From: Pseudoxanthomonas indica
GTDB taxonomy: Bacteria > Pseudomonadota > Gammaproteobacteria > Xanthomonadales > Xanthomonadaceae
Direction: 5' to 3'
Length of the DNA: 64,000 nt
NCBI RefSeq assembly: GCF_900167565.1
Contig: NZ_FUZV01000001.1
Coordinates: 310,001 to 374,000 of the forward strand
Numbering within the stretch: the first letter of the stretch is position 1; each line of letters opens with the position of its first letter. Under the pieces are notes generated by a model. The model saw only the letters and a program-made list of their open reading frames with translations, was not told the DNA's origin and did no database searches. Shown one piece after another: positions 9,222 through 18,373 of this stretch. The translations under genes were made by a program, and so were the position numbers.

Positions 9222-9971
9222 ATGAATCCCCTCGTCCGCTGGTTTCACCAACTCGGCTCGCCGCCCTACTTCGATCGCTTCGCCGCGCGCTGGACGCCCT
9301 GGTGCTACCTGGCGGCGCTGATCCTGCTCGGTCTGGGCCTGTGGCAGGGCCTGTTCGTGGCGCCGGCCGACTACCAGCAGGGTGACAGCTTCCGCATCCT
9401 CTACATCCATGTGCCGGCCGCGTGGATGAGCCTGTTCGTGTTCGGCCTGATGGCGTTCTATTCGGCCATCGCCCTGGTCTGGCGGATCAAGCTGTGCGAA
9501 ATCCTCGCCATGGCCTGCGCGCCGATCGGCGCGGCGTTCACCCTGATCACCCTGGCCACCGGTTCGATCTGGGGCAAGCCGATGTGGGGCACCTGGTGGG
9601 ACTGGGATCCGCGCCTGACCACCGAACTGATCCTGCTGTTCCTGTATCTGGGCGTCAGCGGCCTGTATGGCGCCATCGATGATCGCCGCGCCGCCGCGCG
9701 CGCCGCCGGCCTGCTGTCGATCGTGGGCGTGGCGCTGTTGCCGATCATCCGTTACTCGGTGGAATGGTGGAATTCGCTGCACCAGGGCCAGACCATCAGC
9801 CTGATGGGTGGCTCCAAGATGGATGCCAGCATGCTGCTGCCGCTGTGGTTGATGGTGGCGGCCACCAAGTTCTGGTTTGCCGGCTCGTTGCTGGCGCGCG
9901 CACGCGCTGACAACCTGCGGCGCGAACTGGGCAAGGACTGGGTGGCGCGGCTGGCCGGAGGCAAGCCATGA
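9222..9971 (+). CDS. ccmC: Haem lyase component CcmC
   Basis: 249 residues from ATG 9222; the longer frame upstream is non-homologous. It has six membrane helices and the haem-handling tryptophan-rich WWD motif GTWWDWDPRLTTELI on the periplasmic side. CcmC loads haem onto CcmE. It is followed by ccmD with a four-base overlap. The 130-base gap upstream could hold a secondary promoter after the inserted TetR gene. Confidence 0.94.
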   Translation: MNPLVRWFHQLGSPPYFDRFAARWTPWCYLAALILLGLGLWQGLFVAPADYQQGDSFRILYIHVPAAWMSLFVFGLMAFYSAIALVWRIKLCEILAMACAPIGAAFTLITLATGSIWGKPMWGTWWDWDPRLTTELILLFLYLGVSGLYGAIDDRRAAARAAGLLSIVGVALLPIIRYSVEWWNSLHQGQTISLMGGSKMDASMLLPLWLMVAATKFWFAGSLLARARADNLRRELGKDWVARLAGGKP

Positions 9972-10141
9972 ACTACCTGGGTTACGTGATCGGCGCCTAT
10001 GCCGTATTCGCCGCGGTGCTGCTGTGGGACGTCATCGTCCCGCAACTGCAGATCCGGCGTGAACTGCGTGCCGCGCGCCTGCGCGCCGCGCGCGATGCCA
10101 GGTCGGCGCCGCCGGCCGAGCCATTGGAGTTGAATCGATGA
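9968..10141 (+). CDS. ccmD: Small haem-maturation protein CcmD
   Basis: 57 residues: one N-terminal membrane helix ([20 protein letters not shown]) followed by a basic Arg/Ala-rich cytoplasmic tail, the normal CcmD layout. The start ATG overlaps the ccmC stop, and its TGA overlaps the ccmE start (ATGA at 10138). CcmD helps release holo-CcmE from the CcmC complex. Position, length and topology together support the call. Confidence 0.88.
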   Translation: MNYLGYVIGAYAVFAAVLLWDVIVPQLQIRRELRAARLRAARDARSAPPAEPLELNR

Positions 10142-10614
10142 ATCCCACCCGCCGCCGCCGCCTGATCTGGGTGTTGCTGCTGGTGGTAGCTGCCGCTATC
10201 GCCGCCACCCTGATCGCCATGGCGCTGCAGCGCAACGTGGCCTACCTGTATACGCCGGCCGAAGTGCTGCGCGGCGAAGCCGGCGAACATGCGCGCTTCC
10301 GCCTGGGCGGCATGGTCGAAAAAGGATCGTTCAAGCGCGAGTCCGGTTCGCTGGAAGCGCATTTCCGCGTCACCGACGGCGACGCGCAGTTGCCGGTGGT
10401 GTACGACCGCATCCTGCCGGATCTGTTCCGCGAAGGTCAGGCGGTGGTGGCCACTGGTTCGATGAAGGACGGCGTGTTCGTGGCCGAGGACGTGCTGGCC
10501 AAGCACGATGAGACCTACATGCCCAAGGAAGTGGCGGACAAGATGGGCAAGGCGCACCAGAAGCACGATGTGCAGACGCCGGCGGATGCCGCGGCGTCGG
10601 GGTCGGCCAATTGA
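10138..10614 (+). CDS. ccmE: Haem chaperone CcmE
   Basis: 158 residues: a basic N-terminus, one membrane anchor (residues of about 9-28), then the OB-fold periplasmic domain with [11 protein letters not shown] and [20 protein letters not shown]. The covalent haem-binding histidine is His123 in AKHDETYMP, in the canonical HDExY context, with Tyr127 as haem ligand. It carries haem from CcmC to CcmF. Confidence 0.95.
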   Translation: MNPTRRRRLIWVLLLVVAAAIAATLIAMALQRNVAYLYTPAEVLRGEAGEHARFRLGGMVEKGSFKRESGSLEAHFRVTDGDAQLPVVYDRILPDLFREGQAVVATGSMKDGVFVAEDVLAKHDETYMPKEVADKMGKAHQKHDVQTPADAAASGSAN

Positions 10615-10707
10615 TTCGCCGCGGCGTCGCGCACAGGCCGGCGTCCGCTTTCCCGATGGTTCACTGCCCGGCGAGTGCGGGTCTCCCACTTTGGATGTAC
10701 TGAACGC

Positions 10708-12627
10708 ATGCTCCCCGAACTTGGCCAAATCACCCTGATCCTGGCGCTGCTGGTGGCCGCCGTGCAGGCCATCCTGCCGCTGGCCGGTGCGCATCGCGGC
10801 AAAAGCGACTGGATGGCATTGGCGCGACCGGCCGCTTACGGCCAGACCGTACTGCTGCTGCTGACCTTCGCCGTGCTGACCCACGCCTTCGTGGTGCAGG
10901 ATTTTTCGGTCAAGTACGTCGCCAGCAATTCCAACACCCTGCTGCCGATGATGTATCGCTACTCGGCGGTATGGGGTTCGCACGAAGGTTCGCTGTTGTT
11001 GTGGGTGCTGGTGCTGGCGCTGTGGACCACGGCAGTGGCGCTGTTCTCCGGCAAGCTGCCGCAGCCGGTGGTGGCGCGCGTGCTCGGCGTGATGGGCCTG
11101 GTCAGCCTGGGCTTCACCGCCTTCCTGCTGCTTACGTCCAATCCGTTCGAGCGCCTGTTGATGGTGCCGGCCGAAGGCCGCGACTTGAACCCGCTGCTGC
11201 AGGACCCCGGCCTGATCATCCACCCACCGATGCTCTACATGGGCTACGTCGGCTTCGTGGTGCCGTTCGCGTTCGCCATCGCCGCCCTGCTCGATGGTCA
11301 CGTCGATGCACGCTGGCTGCGCTGGACGCGCCCGTGGACGAATGTCGCGTGGGGCTTCCTCACCATCGGCATCGCCCTGGGCAGCTGGTGGGCGTATTAC
11401 GAACTGGGCTGGGGCGGCTGGTGGTTCTGGGATCCGGTGGAGAACGCCAGCTTCATGCCGTGGCTGGTGGGTGCGGCGCTGCTGCATTCGCAAGCGGTCA
11501 CTGAAAAGCGCGGCAGCTTTGCCGGTTGGACCCTGCTGCTTGCGATCGCCGCGTTCTCGCTGTCGCTGCTGGGCACCTTCCTGGTCCGTTCCGGCGTGAT
11601 CACCAGCGTGCATGCGTTTGCCGCGGATCCGTCGCGCGGTGTCTTCATCCTGGCCTTCCTGGGCATCGTGATTGGCGGCTCGCTGCTGCTGTACGTCTTG
11701 CGTGCGCCGCGCAGCGAAGGCGCGCCGTTCACCGCCAGTTCGCGCGAGACCCTGCTGCTGGCCAACAACGTGCTGCTGGCCGCGGCCTGCGGCATGGTGC
11801 TGCTGGGCACGCTGTATCCGCTGATTGCCGATGCACTGGATCTGGGCAAGATTTCCGTGGGCCCGCCCTACTTCGGCCTGCTGTTCCTGGTGTTGATGGC
11901 GCCGCTGGTGCTGCTGGTGCCGTTCGGCCCGCTGACCCGCTGGCAGCGCGAACAGGCCAGCAAGCCGCTGGCGATGCTCGCACCGTGGGCCGGCCTGGCC
12001 CTGCTGGTCGCGGTCGCCGCCTATTTCATGGCCCCGCAGGGCGCGTGGAAAACCGCAGCCGGTGCGCTTGGTGGTGCGTGGGTGGCGCTGGGCACGTTGC
12101 GATTCCTGTGGACGCGCCTGCGCAGCAATGGTCGGCTCACCCCGGAAATGCTCGGCATGATCCTGGCGCATCTGGGCATTGCGGTGTTCGTGGTCGGCGC
12201 GCTGCTGGTGGAAGCGCAGAACGTGCAGCGCGAACTGGCGCTCAAGCCGGGGCAGACGCTGGAGATGAGTGGCTACGCCTTCCGCTTTGAAGGCGTCGAC
12301 GAGACCCAGGGCCCCAACTACCTGTCCGATCGCGGCCATGTGCGCGTGCTGCGCGGCGATCGCGAGCTGGTGCTGCTGCACCCGGAAAAGCGTGCCTACG
12401 CCAGCGGTGGCCAGGTAATGTCCGAAGCCGGCATTCGCCCTGGCCTGTTCGGCGATGTCTACGTGGCGCTGGGCGAACCGCTGGGCAATGGCGCCTGGGC
12501 GGTACGCGTGCATATCAAGCCATTCGTGCGCTGGATCTGGCTGGGTGCATTGATGATGGCGCTGGGCGCCTTCATCACCGCTGCCGACAAGCGCTTCCGC
12601 CGCACACCGGAGACCCGCAGCGCATGA
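10708..12627 (+). CDS. ccmF: Cytochrome c haem lyase CcmF
   Basis: 639 residues from the ATG at 10708 (MLPELGQ, the typical family start); an in-frame codon 33 bases earlier is less likely. A large polytopic protein with the WWD haem motif WGGWWFWDPVENASFMPWL. It ligates haem from CcmE to the CXXCH motif of apocytochromes with CcmH. The stop overlaps the start of ccmG by four bases. The 93 bases after ccmE carry no gene. Confidence 0.95.
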   Translation: MLPELGQITLILALLVAAVQAILPLAGAHRGKSDWMALARPAAYGQTVLLLLTFAVLTHAFVVQDFSVKYVASNSNTLLPMMYRYSAVWGSHEGSLLLWVLVLALWTTAVALFSGKLPQPVVARVLGVMGLVSLGFTAFLLLTSNPFERLLMVPAEGRDLNPLLQDPGLIIHPPMLYMGYVGFVVPFAFAIAALLDGHVDARWLRWTRPWTNVAWGFLTIGIALGSWWAYYELGWGGWWFWDPVENASFMPWLVGAALLHSQAVTEKRGSFAGWTLLLAIAAFSLSLLGTFLVRSGVITSVHAFAADPSRGVFILAFLGIVIGGSLLLYVLRAPRSEGAPFTASSRETLLLANNVLLAAACGMVLLGTLYPLIADALDLGKISVGPPYFGLLFLVLMAPLVLLVPFGPLTRWQREQASKPLAMLAPWAGLALLVAVAAYFMAPQGAWKTAAGALGGAWVALGTLRFLWTRLRSNGRLTPEMLGMILAHLGIAVFVVGALLVEAQNVQRELALKPGQTLEMSGYAFRFEGVDETQGPNYLSDRGHVRVLRGDRELVLLHPEKRAYASGGQVMSEAGIRPGLFGDVYVALGEPLGNGAWAVRVHIKPFVRWIWLGALMMALGAFITAADKRFRRTPETRSA

Positions 12628-13238
12628 ACGATCCTTCGAACCCTTCTTCCAGCACGCCGCCTCCTGCCGTGCCGCCCAAGTCGCGTGGTGCGCTGGTGTT
12701 TGCCGCCGTCATCATCGGCCTGTTCTTTGTCGGCCTGATGGTGCTGCTGGCCTACGGCGTCAAGCAGTCCGGGCGCGCCGATCGCGAGTCGCTGCCGTCG
12801 CCGCTGATCGGCAAGTCCGCACCGGCCTTCAGCCTGCCGGTGCTGCACGATCCCAACGTGCGCATCAGCAACAAGGATCTCGCTGGCGCGCCCTACGTCA
12901 TGAATGTCTGGGGCAGCTGGTGTCCGGAATGCCGGGTCGAGCATCCGGTGCTGACCAAGTTCGCCCTGACCAAGCGCGTGCGCTTCATCGGCTACAACCT
13001 CAAGGATGAGCGCGGCGAAGCACTGCGCTGGCTGGAGCAGTTCGGCAATCCCTACATGCTGGTAATCGCCGATGAAGACGGCCGCACCGCCATCGACTGG
13101 GGCATCTATGGCGCGCCGGAAACCTTCCTGGTCGATGGCCAGGGCATCGTGCGCTGGAAGCATGTCGGCGCGGTCACCGATGACATCCTTGCCAACGAGC
13201 TGATTCCCGCGCTCGAGAAGGCCGAGGGCAAGCGATGA
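12624..13238 (+). CDS. ccmG: Thiol:disulfide oxidoreductase CcmG/DsbE
   Basis: 204 residues: N-terminal membrane anchor (about residues 27-48) and a periplasmic thioredoxin fold with active site WGSWCPEC, Cys100 and Cys103. The GAPETFLVDG segment carries the cis-proline region typical of DsbE. It reduces apocytochrome thiols before haem attachment. Overlapping ends with ccmF and ccmH point to translational coupling. Confidence 0.94.
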   Translation: MNDPSNPSSSTPPPAVPPKSRGALVFAAVIIGLFFVGLMVLLAYGVKQSGRADRESLPSPLIGKSAPAFSLPVLHDPNVRISNKDLAGAPYVMNVWGSWCPECRVEHPVLTKFALTKRVRFIGYNLKDERGEALRWLEQFGNPYMLVIADEDGRTAIDWGIYGAPETFLVDGQGIVRWKHVGAVTDDILANELIPALEKAEGKR

Positions 13239-13705
13239 TGTCGCCCGTTCGCGCGCAGGCGCACGCCTGGCTGGCCACCGGCCTGCTGGTTCTGGCCAGT
13301 GTGCTGGCCACCGGCGCGGTGCTGGCGCAGGCCAGCGACCCCACCCCGCTGGTGTTCCGCGATGATGCGGAAGAAGCGCACTTCCACCGGCTCACCGCCG
13401 AACTGCGTTGCGTGATGTGCCAGAACCAGTCACTGGCCGATTCCAATGCGCAGATCGCCCATGACCTGCGCCGCGAAGTGCTGGACCTGATGCGCCAGGG
13501 CAAGAACGATGCGCAGATCAAGCAGTTCCTGGTCGAGCGTTACGGCGAGTTCGTGCTGTACAAGCCCGATGTGGCGCCCGGCACCTGGCTGCTGTGGTTT
13601 GGTCCGGCCGCGCTGGTGCTGATTGGCGGCGTGGTGGTGGTCAACATCGTGCGCCGCCGCTCGCAACGCGAAGTTCCGCCCGCCAACGATGAGCAGGAGT
13701 GGTGA
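13235..13705 (+). CDS. ccmH: Cytochrome c maturation protein CcmH
   Basis: 156 residues with a signal peptide, the LRCVMCQNQ active site (Cys59 and Cys62 of the LRCxxCQN motif), the SNAQIAHDLRREV helix and a C-terminal membrane helix (about residues 119-141). This is the short CcmH (CycL-type) form, with the TPR part encoded separately next door as ccmI. CcmH reduces or holds apocytochrome c for CcmF. Confidence 0.94.
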   Translation: MMSPVRAQAHAWLATGLLVLASVLATGAVLAQASDPTPLVFRDDAEEAHFHRLTAELRCVMCQNQSLADSNAQIAHDLRREVLDLMRQGKNDAQIKQFLVERYGEFVLYKPDVAPGTWLLWFGPAALVLIGGVVVVNIVRRRSQREVPPANDEQEW

Positions 13706-14733
13706 TGAATCTGTTTGCTGCACTCGCCGCCCTGATCACGGTGGTCGCGCTGGTGGCCGTGCTGTTTCCGCTGTGGAAAAGCTCACGCCCGATTTTCCTG
13801 GCCGCGCTGGTCACCCTGGGACTGGGCGCCATTGCCCTGTATCGACTGGTCGGTACCCCGGCCGCCATGGACCTGCAGCCGCAATCCGCCACCGCGGAAA
13901 TGCCGCAGGACCTGGACACCGCGGTCAAGCAACTGGAAGACGCGCTCGCGCGTAATCCCAACGAGGTGGAAGGCTGGCGCCTGCTCGGTCGCACCTACCT
14001 GAGCATGGAGCGTTACGCCGATGCCCAGGCCGCCTTCGCCAAGGCGCTGAAGATCACGCCGGACGATGCCGACGTGCTGGTCGAGAATGCGCAGGCCCGC
14101 CTGTACGCGGATCCGCGCAAGCAGTTGGATGCCGAAGGCGTGGCCCTGCTCGAGCGCGCGCTCACCATCGCGCCGCAACACCAGCGCGCCCGCTGGTTCC
14201 TCGGCGTGGCGCAGCGTCAGCAAGGCAAGCCGGCCGAAGCGGCCAAGACCTGGGAGCCGCTGCTCGCCGGCGTCGATGGCAATACCGCCACCACCCTGCG
14301 CGCGCAGATCAACGAGGCCCGCGCCGAAGCCGGATTGCCGGCCCTGGCCGCGCCGCCGGTCGAAGCCATCGATGCCGCGACCGGCCCGGTGCTGCTGCGC
14401 GCACGCGTGGAAATCGCGCCGGAACTCAAGGACAAGGTCGGCGCCCAGGACACGGTCTTCGTGTTCGCCCGCCAGCGTGGTGGCCCGCCGATGCCGGTGG
14501 CGGCCAAGCGCCTGACGGCCAGCGAGTTGCCGGCCAGCGTCGCCCTGAGCGATGCCGACAGCCCGATGCCGACCCTCAAGCTGTCGCAGGTGCAGGAAGT
14601 GGAACTGGTGGCGCGGGTCTCCAAGGCCGGCGACGTGATGGCCAAGTCCGGTGACCTGGAAGCCTCGGCCATCGCGGTCAAGGCCGGCGACGCGGGCGAA
14701 GTCGTGCTGACGATTGATCGCATCGTCCCCTGA
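13705..14733 (+). CDS. ccmI: TPR-containing cytochrome c maturation protein CcmI
   Basis: 342 residues from the ATG that overlaps the ccmH stop by one base (TGATG). Two short N-terminal membrane helices precede tetratricopeptide repeats (for example NEVEGWRLLGRTYLSMERYADAQAAF, read here in two pieces: NEVEGWRLLGRTYL and SMERYADAQAAF). The C-terminal domain resembles the periplasmic part of CycH. CcmI presents apocytochrome tails to CcmF/CcmH. It is the last gene of the operon; a small hairpin follows at 14745-14764. Confidence 0.9.
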   Translation: MNLFAALAALITVVALVAVLFPLWKSSRPIFLAALVTLGLGAIALYRLVGTPAAMDLQPQSATAEMPQDLDTAVKQLEDALARNPNEVEGWRLLGRTYLSMERYADAQAAFAKALKITPDDADVLVENAQARLYADPRKQLDAEGVALLERALTIAPQHQRARWFLGVAQRQQGKPAEAAKTWEPLLAGVDGNTATTLRAQINEARAEAGLPALAAPPVEAIDAATGPVLLRARVEIAPELKDKVGAQDTVFVFARQRGGPPMPVAAKRLTASELPASVALSDADSPMPTLKLSQVQEVELVARVSKAGDVMAKSGDLEASAIAVKAGDAGEVVLTIDRIVP

Positions 14734-14744
14734 TGCCCGCCGCA

Positions 14745-14764
14745 CCGACGGCCCCTGCCGTCGG
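14745..14764 (+). terminator. Hairpin after the ccm operon
   Basis: A 7-bp stem CCGACGG / CCGTCGG with a 6-nt loop sits 11 bases after the ccmI stop. There is no T-run, so it is at most a weak terminator. Confidence 0.3.
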
Positions 14765-14834
14765 CCGCGCGCTCTGCACCGGGGCGTCGCCTTCGCGGCT
14801 CGCCAGCACCGCAGCCGCCCTCTAAACTGCCGCG

Positions 14835-15947
14835 ATGACTGAATTCATCCCGCCAGCCACGCTGTTCCATGCCCTGCCCTCGCCCTTCCCGATGAAGCGC
14901 GGCGGCGAACTGCACGGCGCGCGTGTCGCCTACGAAACCTGGGGCCAGCTCAACGCCGCGCGCGACAACGCGGTATTGATCGTCACCGGCCTGTCGCCCG
15001 ACGCGCACGCCGCGCGCAACGCCGGCAACGACGAGGAAGGCTGGTGGGAAGCCATGCTGGGTCCGGGCAAGGCGATTGATACGGATCGCTGGTTCGTGAT
15101 CTGCGTGAACTCGCTGGGCAGCTGCAAGGGCTCCACCGGCCCGGCGTCGATCAATCCGCAGACCGGGGCGCTGTATCAGCTCGACTTCCCCGAACTGTCG
15201 GTGGAAGACGGCGCCCGCGCCGCGCATGCCGTGGTGCAGGCGCTGGGCATCGAGACTCTGGCCTGCATCATCGGCAACTCGATGGGCGGCATGACCGCGC
15301 TGGCCTACCTGTTGCTGCATCCCGGCGCGGCGCGTTCGCACATCAACATCTCCGGCAGCGCGCAGGCGTTGCCGTTCTCGATCGCCATCCGTTCGCTGCA
15401 GCGCGAAGCCATCCGCCTGGATCCGGCCTGGAACCACGGCCACTACGACGACGACCACTATCCCGAGTCCGGCATGCGGATGGCGCGCAAGCTCGGCGTC
15501 ATCACCTACCGCTCGGCGCTGGAATGGGATGGCCGCTTTGGCCGGGTGCGGCTGGAATCGGACCGTCCGGACGAAGAGCCCTTCGGCCTGGAGTTCCAGG
15601 TGGAAAGCTACCTGGAAGGCCATGCGCGGCGGTTCGTGCGCCGCTTCGATCCCAATTGCTACCTGTACCTGAGCCGCTCGATGGACTGGTTCGACCTGGC
15701 CGAGTACGCCGGCGGCGACGTCATGCAGGGGCTGGCGAAGATCCGGGTGGAACGGGCGCTGGCCATCGGCGCGGTCACCGACATCCTGTTCCCGCTGCAG
15801 CAGCAGGAGCAGATTGCCCAGGGCCTGGCGTTGGGTGGCGCGCAGACGGAGTTCGTACCGCTGGAATCGCCGCAGGGGCATGACGCCTTCCTGGTCGACT
15901 TCGAGCGCTTTGCCCCGGCGGTGGCGGGATTCCTGGCGAAGCTGTGA
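14835..15947 (+). CDS. metX: MetX-family O-acyltransferase (homoserine or serine O-succinyltransferase)
   Basis: 370 residues, alpha/beta-hydrolase fold. The catalytic triad is visible: nucleophile Ser149 in IIGNSMGGM, Asp316 in VTDILFP and His349 in QGHDAF. The N-terminal block GELHGARVAYETWG is typical. The family includes homoserine O-acetyl- and O-succinyltransferases. A subgroup described in Xanthomonadaceae acylates serine with succinyl-CoA for cysteine synthesis. The neighbouring cysteine dioxygenase fits a cysteine link, but substrate cannot be decided by reading alone. Confidence 0.82.
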   Translation: MTEFIPPATLFHALPSPFPMKRGGELHGARVAYETWGQLNAARDNAVLIVTGLSPDAHAARNAGNDEEGWWEAMLGPGKAIDTDRWFVICVNSLGSCKGSTGPASINPQTGALYQLDFPELSVEDGARAAHAVVQALGIETLACIIGNSMGGMTALAYLLLHPGAARSHINISGSAQALPFSIAIRSLQREAIRLDPAWNHGHYDDDHYPESGMRMARKLGVITYRSALEWDGRFGRVRLESDRPDEEPFGLEFQVESYLEGHARRFVRRFDPNCYLYLSRSMDWFDLAEYAGGDVMQGLAKIRVERALAIGAVTDILFPLQQQEQIAQGLALGGAQTEFVPLESPQGHDAFLVDFERFAPAVAGFLAKL

Positions 15948-16041
15948 CCGGATCGGCGCGACTGCCCTGTTCAGGCGGTCGGCGCTTCGCGCTTGGGCCC
16001 GGCGCACTTAGAATGAGCGCACTCACTTCTGGATTGCGTCC

Positions 16042-16632
16042 ATGTCCCTCGATTTTCCCGGCCAGGAAAAACTGATCGCCTCGATCGATGCCGCCGTCGC
16101 CCTGGGCGATGACCGCGCCATCACCGACGCCCTGCGCAAGTCGCTGTGCTCGCTGATCTGCGACGAATCGGTCTCCCTGCCCGGCTGCGTGCTGGAGCCG
16201 ATTGCCGATCACTACGCCCGCCGCGAGATCTACACCAGCCCCGAGCATGGCTACAGCGTGATCGCCATGACCTGGGGCCCCGGCCAGGGCACCAAGATCC
16301 ATGACCATTCGGGCATGTGGTGCGTGGAAGGCGTCTGGCGCGGTCGCCTGGAAATCACCCAGTACGAGCTGGCCGAACACGACGATCAGCGTTACCGCTT
16401 TGTCGCCGCCGGCACCATCGAAGCCGGCACCGGCTCGGCCGGCAGCCTGATTCCGCCGCACGAGTACCACACCATCCGCAATCCCAGCGACAACGCCATC
16501 GCGGTGTCGCTGCATGTCTACCAGCGCACCATGGTCCGCTGCGGCATCTACACGCCGGAAGAAGGCCTGCCCGGCGGCAACGGCTGGCAGACGCGCGGCG
16601 AGCGCCTGCTCGGCACCGATCGCGTGGTCTGA
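16042..16632 (+). CDS. Cysteine dioxygenase family protein
   Basis: 196-residue cupin. The iron-binding histidines are in KIHDHSGMWCVEGVW (His-x-His, plus the Cys of the CDO cofactor region) and the second cupin motif is PHEYHTIRNPSDNAIAVSLH. The family oxidises the thiol of cysteine, or 3-mercaptopropionate in some bacterial members, to a sulfinate. It follows the MetX-family gene on the same strand after 94 bases. A related thiol substrate is the main alternative. Confidence 0.82.
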   Translation: MSLDFPGQEKLIASIDAAVALGDDRAITDALRKSLCSLICDESVSLPGCVLEPIADHYARREIYTSPEHGYSVIAMTWGPGQGTKIHDHSGMWCVEGVWRGRLEITQYELAEHDDQRYRFVAAGTIEAGTGSAGSLIPPHEYHTIRNPSDNAIAVSLHVYQRTMVRCGIYTPEEGLPGGNGWQTRGERLLGTDRVV

Positions 16633-16674
16633 GGCTGTCCTGCGGGCATCGGCTCGGCTATACTCCCCGACCTT

Positions 16675-16760
16675 GCCGAAGTGGCGGAATGGTAGACGCA
16701 GCGGACTCAAAATCCGCCGCCCTTAAAAGCGTGTGGGTTCGAGTCCCACCTTCGGCACCA
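16675..16760 (+). tRNA. tRNA-Leu (anticodon CAA)
   Basis: An 86-base class II tRNA: acceptor arms GCCGAAG and CTTCGGC, anticodon stem GCGGA/TCCGC with loop CTCAAAA (anticodon CAA at 16708-16710, reading TTG codons), long variable arm, T-arm GTGGG-TTCGAGT-CCCAC, and encoded CCA at 16758-16760. Confidence 0.96.
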
Positions 16761-16763
16761 GAT

Positions 16764-16796
16764 AAAGAAAACCCCGGCTTGTCGGGGTTTTTCTTT
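16764..16796 (+). terminator. Intrinsic terminator shared by tRNA-Leu and acr3
   Basis: The stem AAAACCCCG / CGGGGTTTT is flanked by A-rich sequence on the left and T-rich on the right, so it works in both directions. It ends the tRNA transcript and overlaps the TAA stop of the convergent acr3 gene. Confidence 0.85.
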
Positions 16797-17853
16797 ATGC
16801 GGCTGCCGACCTCCCGGCTTCGTACCAGCCCCGGCTCCGGTTCACTACCTGCACCACCGACAGCATCACCGGCACTTCAATCAGCACGCCCACCACCGTG
16901 GCCAGCGCGGCGCCGGAGTGCACGCCGAACAGGCTGATCGATGCGGCCACCGCCAACTCGAAGAAATTGCTGGCGCCAATCAACGCCGATGGCCCTGCCA
17001 CTGCGTGTTCAACCCCCAGCTTCCTGCTCAACAGGTAAGCCAGGCCGGAGTTGAAGTACACCTGCAGCAGGATCGGCACGGCCAGCAACGCGATCACCAG
17101 CGGCTGTTCGATGATCTGCTTTCCCTGGAATCCGAACAGCAACACCAGCGTCAGCAACAACGCCGCCATCGAGACGGGTTGCAGCGAGGCGAGCACATGA
17201 TCGAGTCCAGCCACGCCCGCCTTGGCCAGCAGCAAGCGGCGTAGCACGCTCGCCACAATCACCGGCACCACGATGTACAGGCCCACCGACAGCGCCAAGG
17301 TCGCCCACGGCACCGAAATCGACGACAGCCCCAGCAACAACGCGACAATGGGCGCGAACGCCACCACCATGATCACGTCGTTCAATGCCACCTGGCTCAG
17401 GGTGAAGTTGGCATCGCCGCGGCACAGGTGACTCCAGACGAACACCATCGCCGTGCACGGCGCCGCCGCCAGCAGGATCAGCCCGGCCACGTAGGAATCG
17501 ATTTGATCCGCGGGCAGCCAATCGACGAACACGTGGCGCAGGAAGATCCATGCCAGCAGCGCCATCGAGAACGGCTTGATCGCCCAGTTGATGAAGAGCG
17601 TGACGCCGATGCCGCGCCAGTGCCGGCCGACATCGCGCATGGCGCCGAAGTCCACGCGCAACAACATCGGCAGGATCATCGCCCAGATCAGCACGGCCAT
17701 CGGCAAGTTGACCTGCGCCACTTCCATCGCGCCCAAACGGGCGAACGCGGCTGGCGCCACATGACCGAGCGCGATGCCGCCGGCCATGCACAGCGCGACC
17801 CACAGGGTCAGGTACTTTTCAAAAATTCCGATCGAGCCCGGCTCATGCGACAC
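16795..17853 (-). CDS. acr3: Arsenite efflux permease Acr3
   Basis: 352 residues with about ten membrane helices. Acr3-family landmarks: APCTAMVFVWSHLCRGDANF, which contains the conserved functional cysteines, and VALNDVIMVVAFAPIV. It expels arsenite using the membrane potential or proton gradient. It starts at GTG 17853, overlapping the end of arsC by 11 bases, so the two are co-translated in the order arsR-arsC-acr3. Its stop lies inside the shared terminator. Confidence 0.92.
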   Translation of the reverse strand: MSHEPGSIGIFEKYLTLWVALCMAGGIALGHVAPAAFARLGAMEVAQVNLPMAVLIWAMILPMLLRVDFGAMRDVGRHWRGIGVTLFINWAIKPFSMALLAWIFLRHVFVDWLPADQIDSYVAGLILLAAAPCTAMVFVWSHLCRGDANFTLSQVALNDVIMVVAFAPIVALLLGLSSISVPWATLALSVGLYIVVPVIVASVLRRLLLAKAGVAGLDHVLASLQPVSMAALLLTLVLLFGFQGKQIIEQPLVIALLAVPILLQVYFNSGLAYLLSRKLGVEHAVAGPSALIGASNFFELAVAASISLFGVHSGAALATVVGVLIEVPVMLSVVQVVNRSRGWYEAGRSAAA

Positions 17854-18355
17854 GCTCGTCCTCCGGCTCGACGAAACCCACCTTGTCCAATGCGGCCTTC
17901 AAGGCAGCGCGGTCGTCCCACACGTCAGCCGGTATCGCCAGGAACGCCAGCAAGCGCGCCTGGATGATGCGATGAGCCTGGCGGAAGGCGTCCGCCTTCG
18001 CCACCGCATCGCCTTGCACATCGGCCGGATCAAACAATCCCCAATGGGCGCGGATGAAGTCGCCGAACACCACCGGGCAGGTCTCAGCCGCCGCCGCGTC
18101 GCAAACCGTGATCACCAGATCCAGCGGCTTTGCGTCCGCGTCTGCGAACTCGTCCCAGGACTTGCTGCGCAGGTTTGCTGTCGCAATGCCTTCGGCAGCC
18201 AGTTGGTCCAGCGCGAACGGATTGATTTGGCCGGTGGGCTTGCTGCCGGCGCTGAAGACTTCGAATCGGTGGCCGGCCCAGGCTCGCAAGGTCGCCTCGG
18301 CCAATACGCTACGGGCGGAATTGCCCGTGCAGAGGAAAAGCACTCGTCGCTTCAT
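17843..18355 (-). CDS. arsC: Arsenate reductase, low-molecular-weight phosphatase type
   Basis: 170 residues. The P-loop is C9-TGNSAR-S (CX5R), as in the thioredoxin-coupled arsenate reductase family. Two further cysteines in VITVCDAAAAETCPVVF match the disulfide-cascade pair of the staphylococcal-type enzyme. It reduces arsenate to arsenite for export by the adjacent Acr3. It lies 18 bases after arsR on the same strand. Confidence 0.92.
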   Translation of the reverse strand: MKRRVLFLCTGNSARSVLAEATLRAWAGHRFEVFSAGSKPTGQINPFALDQLAAEGIATANLRSKSWDEFADADAKPLDLVITVCDAAAAETCPVVFGDFIRAHWGLFDPADVQGDAVAKADAFRQAHRIIQARLLAFLAIPADVWDDRAALKAALDKVGFVEPEDERVA

Positions 18356-18373
18356 GGGGATTCCTGTGGGCGC

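Noticed and set aside
9997..12513. 838-codon minus-strand frame opposite ccmD-ccmF
   Set aside because: Gln/His/Arg-rich low-complexity translation and no family pattern; it is a shadow of the ccm genes.
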